This document shows, piece after piece, positions 7,727-16,910 of a DNA stretch of 64,000 nucleotides. The stretch lies in contig NZ_KE384137.1 of the NCBI RefSeq assembly GCF_000424145.1, positions 248,001 to 312,000 of the forward strand, written 5' to 3'. Source of the stretch: Butyrivibrio sp. AC2005. GTDB taxonomy: Bacteria > Bacillota > Clostridia > Lachnospirales > Lachnospiraceae. Numbering within the stretch: position 1 is the stretch's first letter; the number at the start of each line of letters is the position of its first letter. Below the pieces are notes generated by a model. That model had not been told where the DNA came from. It saw only the letters and a program-made list of their open reading frames with translations, and made no database searches. A program made the position numbers and the translations under genes.

Positions 7727-9428
7727 GATGTTTCTCCTTCATCTCATACATTCGGGAATCTGCAAGATAAAAAACCGATTCAAAATTTCCATCATCCACT
7801 TCATAGCTGTAAGCGTATCCTGCTGATGCGGATAATGTAAAAATATCATTTTCCTTATTAAATTCGTTCATATTTTCTTTAAGCATTCGAATCGATTTAT
7901 CACATACATACGCATCAGGTTTTTCATAGACAACGAGAAACTCATCACCGCCCATTCTGCCTATCAAAGAAGCTCCTTCGAAGGATTTTCTGAGAATATC
8001 AGCAAAGGCTTTTATCATTTTGTCACCCTCAATATGACCGTAGGTGTCATTTACATATTTTAATCTGTCCAGATCAAGGCTTACCAAAGCATATGGCACA
8101 TCAAGAGAAACCATGTGTTGCGTGGTTTTAGCCCTATTCATAAGTCCTGTCAGTGCATCAGTATATGCCAGTCCCTCAAGATGCTTTTTTAGATTATTAT
8201 CATTCATATGCTCTATTCCATTTAGAAAGTAATAAATAAAAAGACATATAATAAAATACAGCATTCCGAAAGTTAAAAAATTAATATTCATAAACATATT
8301 TGCACGTTCATAGCTTTCATGAAATCGTGTAAAGTTAAACTTTATGATCTCTGCAAAAGCAAATGCAATCATAATAATAAATCCTAAAAGAAGGTATTTA
8401 TCAGAATTAATTCCGGTATAGGTATCCGATTGCCGTCTTTCTTTATCCTTTTTATACAAATCCGATAGTAATGGTGGCAATATAATAATAATTTCTATGA
8501 TACTAATAAGTTGAATAGGAATTACAAATGACGCAATATGAGAAACTTTAAAAAGATGTATTAATCTGAAAGAAACAGGCAGAATAATATTTGTCACCAA
8601 AATAATGAGCTGTCGTATCCTGGCAGTATTTGGATGAGTTGTAAATAACAAAATACTTATAGACAAAGGTATTAAGTATAAAGAAACATATTCCATAATT
8701 GAGAAGAAATAATCCTTATCACTTACAAAACAAAAAATATCGTTGTAGGCATAGGTATAAATTCCGAGAAGCAGTGACAACGCGGAATTAAAAAACAATG
8801 ACATTCCTTCCCTTTTATACAGAAAAAGAAAAAGTCCTAATGAAAAAAGCATACATGCATAAATAATAAAGAAAGCTCCAATAAAAATTGACAATCTGTG
8901 GTATTCCAAAAAGTTTCTTACCAGTTCATGTTTTTCTCCGTAATATACCGGATATAAACCATGTATATTATTATTTGCAATAGTATATGAAATCTTCAGA
9001 TTATGTGTCACAGATGGATCATTAATATATATAAAATTATATTTTTTTGGAATAAATAATCCTTTATTAAACAAATCTACGCCATATGAATAAACCTGTT
9101 CTCCGTCAATAAACACTTCAACTGCAGATAAACTGCTTTTGAACATAACGGCAGAATTTATTTCTTTACTTATGGGAATTGTGTGCGAGATACTTATTAC
9201 TTCACCTTTTTTCGTGTGGGTAAGGCTATACTCGGAAAGAGTAACGTTTTCAGATACCTTACCCTCACGATTAACAGACCAGCCTGAAGATAGCTGGCAA
9301 AAGTCAGGTGATTTTTCTGAAGTTAAAATGCTACTTCCAAAAGCTATAAGTATAAAAGTAACAAAAATCAAAAGTATTGGAAGCGAAGGAAACTTTCTTT
9401 TTAATGACTTAGCATTCACATATTTCAT
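7719..9428 (-). CDS. Membrane diguanylate cyclase, 7TM sensor type (first of tandem pair)
   Basis: This 569-residue protein has the same order as its neighbour: membrane anchor, extracellular beta-sandwich-like part, a run of about seven membrane helices and a C-terminal GGDEF domain with GGDEF at 493-497 (RMGGDEFLVVYE). The extracellular parts align in pattern (SSLSAVEVFIDGE here, TRFSAFKVSCNDK there), so this is probably a tandem duplication. The RxxD I-site is not seen. It begins 20 bases after the carboxyspermidine dehydrogenase stop with a weak ribosome site and no visible promoter, so read-through from the polyamine genes is likely. The signal is unknown. Confidence 0.88.
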   Translation of the reverse strand: MKYVNAKSLKRKFPSLPILLIFVTFILIAFGSSILTSEKSPDFCQLSSGWSVNREGKVSENVTLSEYSLTHTKKGEVISISHTIPISKEINSAVMFKSSLSAVEVFIDGEQVYSYGVDLFNKGLFIPKKYNFIYINDPSVTHNLKISYTIANNNIHGLYPVYYGEKHELVRNFLEYHRLSIFIGAFFIIYACMLFSLGLFLFLYKREGMSLFFNSALSLLLGIYTYAYNDIFCFVSDKDYFFSIMEYVSLYLIPLSISILLFTTHPNTARIRQLIILVTNIILPVSFRLIHLFKVSHIASFVIPIQLISIIEIIIILPPLLSDLYKKDKERRQSDTYTGINSDKYLLLGFIIMIAFAFAEIIKFNFTRFHESYERANMFMNINFLTFGMLYFIICLFIYYFLNGIEHMNDNNLKKHLEGLAYTDALTGLMNRAKTTQHMVSLDVPYALVSLDLDRLKYVNDTYGHIEGDKMIKAFADILRKSFEGASLIGRMGGDEFLVVYEKPDAYVCDKSIRMLKENMNEFNKENDIFTLSASAGYAYSYEVDDGNFESVFYLADSRMYEMKEKHHA

Positions 9429-9448
9429 TGCAATCCAATTTCCATTTT

Positions 9449-10711
9449 TTAATCAATAAGTGTAGGATTCTCCTCTACCACCCAGGGAAGTCCATACTCA
9501 TTAAGCATTTCCATATAAGGATCGGGATCAAACTCATCTGTAGTAAATACACCGGGCTTTTTCCACTGACCTGTTACAACAAGAGCTGTACCGATCATTG
9601 CAGGCACGCCTGTTGTATAGCTAATTGCCTGACTTCCAAGTTCTTTATAGCATTCCTGGTGATCACATACATTATAGATATAAATTGTTCTCTCCTTGCC
9701 GTCCTTAATTCCGCGGAAAATACAGCCTATATTAGTCTTGCCGACAGTTCTGGGCCCAAGGCTTGCAGGGTCAGGAAGCAGTGCTTTCAGGAACTGGATA
9801 GGAACTATCTCACGTCCCTCAAACATAACAGGACTTGTTGAAAGCATACCAACATCCTCGAGGCATCTCATATGATCAAGATAGCTCTGTCCAAAGGTCA
9901 TAAAGAAACGAATTCTCTTAACCTCGGGGAAGTTTCTTCCAAGAGCTTCAATTTCCTCATGATGAAGAAGATACATATCCTTCTTGCCAACCTGTGCAAA
10001 ATCGTATTCTCTCTTTATCTCCATAGGCTTTGTTTCAACCCAATGACCATCTTCCCAATAGCTTCCGTTAGCAGAAACCTCACGAAGGTTAATCTCAGGA
10101 TTGAAGTTTGTAGCAAATGCATAGCCATGGTCGCCGCCATTGCAATCCATTATATCTATGTAGTGTATCTCATCAAAATAATGTTTCTTAGCGTATGCAG
10201 TAAACACTGAAGTTACTCCGGGGTCAAAACCGGTTCCCAAAAGAGCTGTAAGTCCGGCTTCCTTGAATTTATCAAAATAAGCCCACTGCCAGCTGTAATC
10301 AAAATATGCTGTGAAGCCCTTTTCCTTGCAGCGTTTCTCGTAAATCTTTCTCCACTCCGGATTATCAGTATCTTCAGGCTCGTAGTTCGCTGTATCTATA
10401 TAGTCAACCTTGCACTCAAGACATGCATCCATAATTGTGAGATCCTGATAAGGAAGCGCAACATTAAGAACTGCATCGGGTTTGTAATTATTTATTACTC
10501 TCTTGATATCCTCAACATCATCAGCATTAACTGTATCAGTAGTGATTTTTACAGGTGTTCCCGCTTTCTCAAGCTTTTCCTTAAGTGCATCACACTTTGA
10601 AACTGTACGTGATGCAATACACATCTCTGTAAAAACCTTGCTGTTCTGTGTGCACTTTTGAATTGCTACCTGGGCTACGCCGCCGCAGCCTATTATTAGT
10701 AATCTACTCAT
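9449..10711 (-). CDS. Carboxynorspermidine/carboxyspermidine dehydrogenase
   Basis: A saccharopine-dehydrogenase-family protein of 420 residues. In the alternative polyamine route it condenses aspartate semialdehyde with putrescine (or diaminopropane) and reduces the Schiff base with NADPH. The N-terminal Rossmann motif GCGGVAQVA is at 8-16. The mid-protein LLGTGFDPGVTSVF, DIMDCNGGDHGYAFATNF and the C-terminal TTGVPAMIGTALVVTGQW blocks are those of CASDH/CANSDH rather than lysine-pathway saccharopine enzymes. AGGAGG precedes ATG 10711. It follows speE by 14 bases, and its partner decarboxylase is at 3494-4687. Confidence 0.92.
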   Translation of the reverse strand: MSRLLIIGCGGVAQVAIQKCTQNSKVFTEMCIASRTVSKCDALKEKLEKAGTPVKITTDTVNADDVEDIKRVINNYKPDAVLNVALPYQDLTIMDACLECKVDYIDTANYEPEDTDNPEWRKIYEKRCKEKGFTAYFDYSWQWAYFDKFKEAGLTALLGTGFDPGVTSVFTAYAKKHYFDEIHYIDIMDCNGGDHGYAFATNFNPEINLREVSANGSYWEDGHWVETKPMEIKREYDFAQVGKKDMYLLHHEEIEALGRNFPEVKRIRFFMTFGQSYLDHMRCLEDVGMLSTSPVMFEGREIVPIQFLKALLPDPASLGPRTVGKTNIGCIFRGIKDGKERTIYIYNVCDHQECYKELGSQAISYTTGVPAMIGTALVVTGQWKKPGVFTTDEFDPDPYMEMLNEYGLPWVVEENPTLID

Positions 10712-10725
10712 TTTTATCCTCCTAA

Positions 10726-11598
10726 TTATCTCGACATCGCTTCTTCTTCCTGCAACAAATCCTCAACATACTTGGGAAGCATGAAAGCTCCCTTATGAAG
10801 ATGAGTTGTATAATACCAGGTCTTAATGTTCCTCTCATCCCATCTGTCGGGATTAAAATCCTTTAAGGGATGATATTTTTTACTTGCAAAGCCAAATAAC
10901 CAGTATCCTGCAGGACATGTAGGGATGTGTGCCTGATAAACCCTGTTTATGGGAAATACTCTGTAGGCTTTTCTATGCATGGCTCTGCAGCTTTCCTCGT
11001 CCTCGTCATAAAAAGGACTTCCGTGCTGATAAACCATGATTCCGTCATCATGAAGTGCTTTATAGCAGCTTCCATAAAATTCCTTTGTAAACAAACCTGC
11101 TTCATGACCAAGAGGTTCTGTAACATCATTGATGATCAAATCATACATGTCATCACATTTTCTCAAAAATTTAAGACCGTCCTGGTAATATATGTGAACT
11201 CTGTCATCATCAAGTCCGCAAGCGTTATCAGGGAAGTACTGCTTGCATACCTCCACAAACATGCTGTCCGGCTCAACTACATCAATTACTTTAATCTCAT
11301 CATAGTGGCTAAGCTCTCTGGCAACACCGCCATCACCTCCACCAAGAACAAGAACTCTCTGAACCTTAGGATGTACAGCCATGGGTACATGAACTATCAT
11401 CTCATCGTAAGTAAACTCGTCTTTTTCAGAAAAAATAATATTACCATCGGATGCAAGAAATTTTCCAAATTCAGGAGAATCAAAAACGTCTATTCTCTGA
11501 AATTCGCTTGATCCTGAGAACAACTGCTTGCTGAGTCTTATGTTAATTTTTACATTATTGGTGTGCATTTCACCAAACCAATAGTCCATCTGGGGCAT
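10726..11598 (-). CDS. speE: Spermidine-synthase-family aminopropyltransferase
   Basis: A polyamine aminopropyltransferase of 290 residues with the Rossmann methyltransferase-like fold: LVLGGGDGGVARE (from about 83) binds decarboxylated SAM, DVVEPD follows, and the catalytic Asp158 lies in NDVTEPLGHEAGLF. The usual second acid of the DxxDP motif (Asp161) is Glu here, and the usual proline after DPxG is His, so substrate choice may differ. No speD, needed for decarboxylated SAM, is in the window. ATG 11598 has AGGAGG six bases upstream. It lies between speA and the carboxyspermidine dehydrogenase in one transcript. Confidence 0.88.
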   Translation of the reverse strand: MPQMDYWFGEMHTNNVKINIRLSKQLFSGSSEFQRIDVFDSPEFGKFLASDGNIIFSEKDEFTYDEMIVHVPMAVHPKVQRVLVLGGGDGGVARELSHYDEIKVIDVVEPDSMFVEVCKQYFPDNACGLDDDRVHIYYQDGLKFLRKCDDMYDLIINDVTEPLGHEAGLFTKEFYGSCYKALHDDGIMVYQHGSPFYDEDEESCRAMHRKAYRVFPINRVYQAHIPTCPAGYWLFGFASKKYHPLKDFNPDRWDERNIKTWYYTTHLHKGAFMLPKYVEDLLQEEEAMSR

Positions 11599-11650
11599 AC
11601 AAAACCTCCTGTAATATTAGGATTCCAAACAGAACCTCTATGAGAGATTA

Positions 11651-13099
11651 CTATTTTAATACCTGAAGCTCAGATATATCCTCACTCTCGGGCCCCTGCA
11701 TAGAGCAGCCCTTTTCCATAGCGGTGAGTATATAATCAAGTATCTCCTCTGTCACCACCTCACCGGGAGAAATAATCGGTATTCCCGGCGGATAACACAT
11801 AACAGATTCAGCACTTATTCTTCCTATAGTCTGTCTTATGGGAAGTGACTCCTTCTCAGCATAAAAAGCTTCCTGAGGAGTAGCCTTAACGATAGGCGTC
11901 ACATATTCAGCAGAGAAAAAGCTCTGCTCAGGTTTTGAGTAGAGTCTTCTGATATCAGCAAGAGCTCCTGCCAGTCGCTCGATATCCTGCAGTCTGTCGC
12001 CGATAGAAATATACGCCATTACGTTAGATAAATCACCAAATTCCATCTGAATATCATATTCATCGCGAAGAAGATCATACACTTCAATTCCTGTAAGACC
12101 AACACCTCTTGTATTTACAACAAGCTTTGTCTCATCGAAATCATAGATACTTCCGCCATTGATGAGTTCGTGTCCGTAGGCATAATATCCGGGTATTTCA
12201 TTTATTTCTTCTCTTGCATATTTAGCCATTCCTGTAACCTTTTCAAAGCTGTCATGACCATGAAGTGCAAGGTTTCTTCTCGAAATATCAAGGCTTGCTA
12301 TCAAAAGATAGCTTGCGCTGGTAGTCTGGGTCAGATTAACTATTCTGCTTATATATCCTATATTAGCATTTTTTCCGCAAAGAAGGATTGAACTCTGTGT
12401 CAGACTTCCTCCGGATTTATGCATACTTATAGCGGCCATATCAGCCCCTGCCTTCATTCCGCAAAGAGGAAGATTGGGACCAAAGTACAAGTGAGTACCA
12501 TGAGCTTCGTCTACAAGAGCTTTCATTCCATTTGCATGGGCAAGATCAACAATTGCCTGAAGATTGGAACAAATACCATAATAAGAAGGATTATTAATTA
12601 AAATAGCCTTTGCATCAGGATTCTCTTTTACCGCTTTTTCAACATCCGAAATTTCCATTCCAAGCGGTATTCCAAGCTTGGTATCAACCTTGGGATCAAT
12701 GTATACGGGAACAGCGCCACATAAAATAAGAGCATTAATTGCACTTTTATGTACATTCCTGGGCATAATTATCTTCTCGCCGTGTTTGACTGAAGACAAA
12801 ACCATAGCCTGAACAGCACTGGTTGTTCCATTTACCATTAAAAATGCATGCTCAGCACCAAATGCTTCGGCAGTAAGTTCCTCTGCATCCTTAATAACAG
12901 AAACAGGGTGACATAAATTATCCAGAGGCTTCATGGAATTCACATCTATGCCGACACATTGCTCACCAAGAAATCGAACTAACTCGGCATTACCACGGCC
13001 TCTCTTATGTCCGGGCACGTCAAAGGGCACCACTCTCTGTTTTCTAAATCTTTCAAGCGCTTCATAAACAGGCGCTTTTCTCTGACGATCCAGATTCAA
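11651..13099 (-). CDS. speA: Arginine decarboxylase, aminotransferase-fold (SpeA type)
   Basis: An Orn/Lys/Arg decarboxylase class I protein (482 residues), PLP-dependent. Visible signatures are FDVPGHKRGRG, the DEAHGTHLYFGP block (about 197-208) and the PLP lysine K228 in SMHKSGGSLTQSS; the C-terminal small domain contains PPGIPIISPGE. Arginine is the likely substrate because the agmatine enzymes aguA and aguB lie downstream, though lysine or ornithine cannot be ruled out from motifs alone. The start is TTG 13099 with a GGGAGG site eight bases upstream. It heads the polyamine transcript. Confidence 0.9.
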   Translation of the reverse strand: MNLDRQRKAPVYEALERFRKQRVVPFDVPGHKRGRGNAELVRFLGEQCVGIDVNSMKPLDNLCHPVSVIKDAEELTAEAFGAEHAFLMVNGTTSAVQAMVLSSVKHGEKIIMPRNVHKSAINALILCGAVPVYIDPKVDTKLGIPLGMEISDVEKAVKENPDAKAILINNPSYYGICSNLQAIVDLAHANGMKALVDEAHGTHLYFGPNLPLCGMKAGADMAAISMHKSGGSLTQSSILLCGKNANIGYISRIVNLTQTTSASYLLIASLDISRRNLALHGHDSFEKVTGMAKYAREEINEIPGYYAYGHELINGGSIYDFDETKLVVNTRGVGLTGIEVYDLLRDEYDIQMEFGDLSNVMAYISIGDRLQDIERLAGALADIRRLYSKPEQSFFSAEYVTPIVKATPQEAFYAEKESLPIRQTIGRISAESVMCYPPGIPIISPGEVVTEEILDYILTAMEKGCSMQGPESEDISELQVLK

Positions 13100-13156
13100 T
13101 TACTTATCCTCCCAAAACTATATATACTATAATTTTATAAAAATATAGCTGCAATG

Positions 13157-13190
13157 AAAAGGGCAATATGCCAATTGGCATACTGCCCTT
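13157..13190 (-). terminator. Terminator after the serine operon
   Basis: AAGGGCA and TGCCCTT flank an inner ATGCC/GGCAT stem, giving a long near-perfect hairpin followed on the - strand by TTTTCATT. It lies between the DUF1015 stop and speA start and separates the serine and polyamine transcripts. Confidence 0.75.
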
Positions 13191-13301
13191 AATAATCTTT
13201 TTCAATAGGCAAAATAATCTTAACATTAATAAGTATAAAGTCAAGGTATTATCTGCGTTATAAAGTTTTTTAAGAATTAATTTAAGTATGGAAAATATAC
13301 T

Positions 13302-14537
13302 CTAAATTGTATGGATAAATAATCCACTAAGTAGCTTAGGCTCAAACCATGTTGACTTGGGAGGCATAAGTCTTCCGGCATCCGCAACCGCAAACAATTC
13401 ATGTATATCTGTAGGATACATGGCAAAGGCTAAAACACAGTCTGTGCTGCATCTTTTTTCAAGCTCTTCCAATCCACGTATTCCTCCGACAAAATCAATT
13501 CTCGGATCATTTTTCGGATCGCTTATATTAAGAAGAGGTGTAAGTACATTATTCTGAAGTATGCTAACATCAAGTCCGTCTACTGAATCAGAACTTTTGA
13601 TATTATCATGTGCATTCATTCTGTACCATTTACCTTCAAGCAGCATTCCGATTTCATATTTCATTGAAGGCTTTACAGCTGAACTTTCTTCCTTTATATC
13701 AAAGATATCGGCGAGCTTATTTTTAAACTCCTCAGCACTCATTCCGTTCAAATCCTTGATTACGCGGTTATAGTCCATGATCATGAGTTCACTGTCAGGA
13801 AATAAAACAGATAAGAAGAAATCATAATCCTTATTTCCATTCGCATCAGGATCAGCCTCTCTTCTCTTTTTTGCAACCTTAACTGCGGAAGCACATCTGT
13901 GATGTCCATCAGCAATATATATAGCATCCATTTTCTTAAAAGCTTCTGATATTATTTCAATTTCATCATCATTATCTATTATAAAAATCCTGCTCTTTAT
14001 GCCTTCCTTAGTCACAAAATCATAAACAGGCTTATCCTCTGCCTTAACTCTGTTCATGACCTTCCTTATGGACTCGTTTTCCCTGTAACATAGGAAAATC
14101 GGACCGGTCTGAGCATCACAGGAATCGACATGATGAATTCGATCAGCTTCTTTTTTAGCAAGTGTATTTTCGTGTTTCTTGATGATGTTATTATCATAGT
14201 CATCAACTGAACTACATGCCACAATTCCTGTCTGTACTCTTCCGTTCATAGTCTGCTCATAAAGGTAATAGCAAGGCTTATCCTCATGAACAAATACACC
14301 ATTTTTTATCTTATCCCAAAGCATATCATGAGCTTTTTGATATACTTCTTCGGCATACATATCATAATCTTCGGGAAACTGAGTCTCCGGTCTGTCAATT
14401 GCAAGGAAAGACAAAGGTTCACGGGATACTTCTGCTCTGGCTTCCTCACGGTTATATACATCATAAGGAAGTGCTGCAACTTTATCTACAATGTCCTCTC
14501 TTGGTCTGTATGCTGCAAAAGCTCTTATATCTGCCAT
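13302..14537 (-). CDS. DUF1015-family protein of the serine operon
   Basis: A 411-residue cytoplasmic protein of the DUF1015 family, whose biochemical role is not established to my knowledge. Conserved-looking blocks are the N-terminal ALPYDVYNREEAR, KKHENTLAKKEADRIHH (120-136) and IYIADGHHRCASA (207-217). DGHHR resembles the signature of ParB/sulfiredoxin-fold proteins, a group that includes the free serine kinases SerK and SbnI. It is third in the serC-serA-DUF1015 operon, 34 bases after serA, which supports a job in serine or phosphoserine metabolism. That function is inference. The operon has no serB phosphatase. Confidence 0.85.
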   Translation of the reverse strand: MADIRAFAAYRPREDIVDKVAALPYDVYNREEARAEVSREPLSFLAIDRPETQFPEDYDMYAEEVYQKAHDMLWDKIKNGVFVHEDKPCYYLYEQTMNGRVQTGIVACSSVDDYDNNIIKKHENTLAKKEADRIHHVDSCDAQTGPIFLCYRENESIRKVMNRVKAEDKPVYDFVTKEGIKSRIFIIDNDDEIEIISEAFKKMDAIYIADGHHRCASAVKVAKKRREADPDANGNKDYDFFLSVLFPDSELMIMDYNRVIKDLNGMSAEEFKNKLADIFDIKEESSAVKPSMKYEIGMLLEGKWYRMNAHDNIKSSDSVDGLDVSILQNNVLTPLLNISDPKNDPRIDFVGGIRGLEELEKRCSTDCVLAFAMYPTDIHELFAVADAGRLMPPKSTWFEPKLLSGLFIHTI

Positions 14538-14571
14538 TTTTTATGTCTTTCCTTTCAAGTGATTTAAGTTA

Positions 14572-15741
14572 TTATACGTCTTTTCTTACAACACGCACTC
14601 TGATAACATTATCGATTTTGTTAAGCTTTTCTGTAATGTCATCTGTTATAGCGCTTTCAACGTCAATGATAGTGTAAGCAAAATCTCCTCTTGACTTATT
14701 TGTCATGTTGGAAATGTTGTAGCCCTCATTACCAAGAAGCTGTGAAAACTGACCTATCATACCCGCTACGTTCTTATGGATAATAGCAAAACGGGGACCT
14801 GTGCAAATACCCTGTTCGCAACGGGGCATATTTACTGAGTTGACAATATTACCGTTTTCAAGATAATCCTTCATCTGAAGAACTGCTTTAACTGCACAGT
14901 TATCTTCTGACTCCTCAGTAGAAGCTCCAAGGTGAGGGATTACGATACATCCGTCATGACCGGCAGTAACTGTATTCGGGAAATCAGTTACATATTTTCT
15001 GATTTTACCTGAGTTGATACCTGAAAGTACATCTGCTTCATTGCAAAGAATATCTCTTGCAAGGTTGATAAGAATTACGCCCTTCTTCATTTTTGCAATA
15101 GCTTCTGCATTAACCATTCCCTTTGTGTTATCAAGTGCAGGTACATGAATTGTGATAATATCACACTTTGAATAAATATCATCTACATTGGTAACGTGTT
15201 TAACATCAGATGAAAGACTCCATGCAGCATCCACAGAAAGATAAGGATCATATCCGAAAACTTCCATACCAAGATTTCTTGCTGCATTTGCAACTCTAAC
15301 ACCGATTGCGCCAAGGCCAATAATTCCAAGCTTTTTACCTGCAATTTCTGTTCCTGCAAACTTCTTCTTTGTCTTCTCAGTGAGCTTTGCAATCTCAGGA
15401 TCTCCGGCATTGGCACTAACCCACTGAACGCCACCGATAATGTCACGGGAAGCGATAAGCATAGCTGCAATAACCATCTCCTTAACACCATTGGCATTTG
15501 CTCCGGGTGTATTGAAAACTACGATACCTTCCTCAGCACATCTGTCGATGGGAATATTGTTTACACCTGCACCGGCTCTTGCAATAGCAACGAGATTATC
15601 TGAAAATTCCATCTCATTCATGTTTGCACTTCTGACAAGAACGCCATCTGCATCATCAATATTATCAACTGCTTCGTACTGATCTGTAAAATTGTTAAGA
15701 CCAACCTTTGCTATGGGGTTTAAACATTTATATTTAAACAT
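14572..15741 (-). CDS. serA: D-3-phosphoglycerate dehydrogenase
   Basis: This 389-residue enzyme oxidises 3-phosphoglycerate to 3-phosphohydroxypyruvate with NAD, the first step of serine synthesis. The catalytic half contains ARAGAGVNNI, the NAD-binding KLGIIGLGAIGVRVA loop, DPYLSVDAAW, INLARDILCNE and the IPHLGASTEES histidine block. A C-terminal ACT domain (about 320-389, starting FAIIHKNVAGMI) should sense serine or a related amino acid. It is the short ACT type without an ASB domain. An AAGGAG site precedes ATG 15741. It follows serC by 16 bases. Confidence 0.96.
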   Translation of the reverse strand: MFKYKCLNPIAKVGLNNFTDQYEAVDNIDDADGVLVRSANMNEMEFSDNLVAIARAGAGVNNIPIDRCAEEGIVVFNTPGANANGVKEMVIAAMLIASRDIIGGVQWVSANAGDPEIAKLTEKTKKKFAGTEIAGKKLGIIGLGAIGVRVANAARNLGMEVFGYDPYLSVDAAWSLSSDVKHVTNVDDIYSKCDIITIHVPALDNTKGMVNAEAIAKMKKGVILINLARDILCNEADVLSGINSGKIRKYVTDFPNTVTAGHDGCIVIPHLGASTEESEDNCAVKAVLQMKDYLENGNIVNSVNMPRCEQGICTGPRFAIIHKNVAGMIGQFSQLLGNEGYNISNMTNKSRGDFAYTIIDVESAITDDITEKLNKIDNVIRVRVVRKDV

Positions 15742-15757
15742 TTATCTGCTCCTTTTC

Positions 15758-16840
15758 TTATGCATTTGCTTTTTCAAATGTTTCCATGAAGTCTACAAGC
15801 TTCTGTACACCTTCCTTAGGCATGGCATTGTAGATACTTGCGCGCATACCGCCAACAGTTCTGTGACCCTTAAGGCTTACAAGACCATTTGCTGTTGCTT
15901 CTGAGATAAACTTGGCATTGAGATCTTCGCTGTCTGTGATAAAAGGTACATTCATAAGTGATCTGTCCTCAGGTCTTACTGTTCCCTTAAACATCTTGCT
16001 GTTATCAAGGAAATCATAAAGGATTGCTGCCTTTTCCTCGTTTCTCTTTTTCATTTCCTCAAGTCCCCCCTGAGCCTTCAGCCATTTGAATACAAGACCG
16101 CACATATAAATAGCCCAGCAGTTAGGTGTGTTGTAAAGAGAACCATTGTCAGCCTGAGTCTTCCACTTAAGCATTGTAGGAACAAAATCAGGAACATCAT
16201 CTCTGATAAGATCCTCTCTGATTATGCTGATAACAAGACCTGCAGGTCCTACATTCTTCTGAACTCCGCCGTAGATTACGCCGTAATCATTTACGTTTAC
16301 AGGTTCAGACAGGAAGCATGATGAAACATCAGAAACAAGAATATGTCCTTTTGTGTTAGGAAGCTTTTTGAACTTAGTACCATAAATTGTATTATTCTCG
16401 CAGATGTATACATAATCGGCATCTTCAGGAATAGCCAGGTCGGAGCAATCCGGAATATATGAAAATGTCTTGTCGGCACTGGATGCCACTTCAATAGCCT
16501 CGCCATATTTCTTAGCTTCAGCCATAGCTTTTTTAGCCCACTGACCTGTAACAATATATGCAGCCTTCTTATTTTGCATAAGGTTCATAGGAACAGCTGC
16601 AAACTGCTGGCTGGCACCACCCTGAAGGAACAATACCTTGTAATTATCGGGAATATTCATAAGATCCCTGATATCCTGTTCAGCTGTCTGAATAACCTGA
16701 TCAAAAGTCTTGGATCTGTGGCTCATCTCATTTATAGACATACCACATCCATTGTAATCAAGCATTTCTGCCGCAGCCTGCTTCAAAACCTCTTCCGGAA
16801 GTACTGCCGGACCAGCACTAAAATTATAAACTCTTGACAC
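15758..16840 (-). CDS. serC: Phosphoserine aminotransferase
   Basis: A PLP-dependent class V aminotransferase of 360 residues that converts 3-phosphohydroxypyruvate and glutamate to O-phosphoserine. The start RVYNFSAGPAVLPEEVL, FLQGGASQQFAAVPMNL and VSDVSSCFLSEPV are classical SerC blocks; the PLP lysine is in YGGVQKNVGPAG. GHRTVGGMRASIYNA is the C-terminal substrate block. GTG 16840 has AGGAGG eight bases upstream. It is the first gene of the operon, behind the promoter at 16911-16938. Confidence 0.97.
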   Translation of the reverse strand: MSRVYNFSAGPAVLPEEVLKQAAAEMLDYNGCGMSINEMSHRSKTFDQVIQTAEQDIRDLMNIPDNYKVLFLQGGASQQFAAVPMNLMQNKKAAYIVTGQWAKKAMAEAKKYGEAIEVASSADKTFSYIPDCSDLAIPEDADYVYICENNTIYGTKFKKLPNTKGHILVSDVSSCFLSEPVNVNDYGVIYGGVQKNVGPAGLVISIIREDLIRDDVPDFVPTMLKWKTQADNGSLYNTPNCWAIYMCGLVFKWLKAQGGLEEMKKRNEEKAAILYDFLDNSKMFKGTVRPEDRSLMNVPFITDSEDLNAKFISEATANGLVSLKGHRTVGGMRASIYNAMPKEGVQKLVDFMETFEKANA

Positions 16841-16910
16841 CTCTTTTTCCTCCTGTACACCATTTCTATTTTTTGTTTTTTTATTTTATGATTTCTCTAA
16901 ATTTATTTTT

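Noticed and set aside
9449-10711. Saccharopine dehydrogenase of lysine metabolism
   Set aside because: The neighbours (speA, speE, nspC) and internal motifs fit carboxyspermidine dehydrogenase better.
10927-11511. Long + strand open frame (194 codons) opposite speE
   Set aside because: It is the complement of a clearly conserved gene, has no ribosome site and reads as a random Lys/Ile/Cys-rich sequence.
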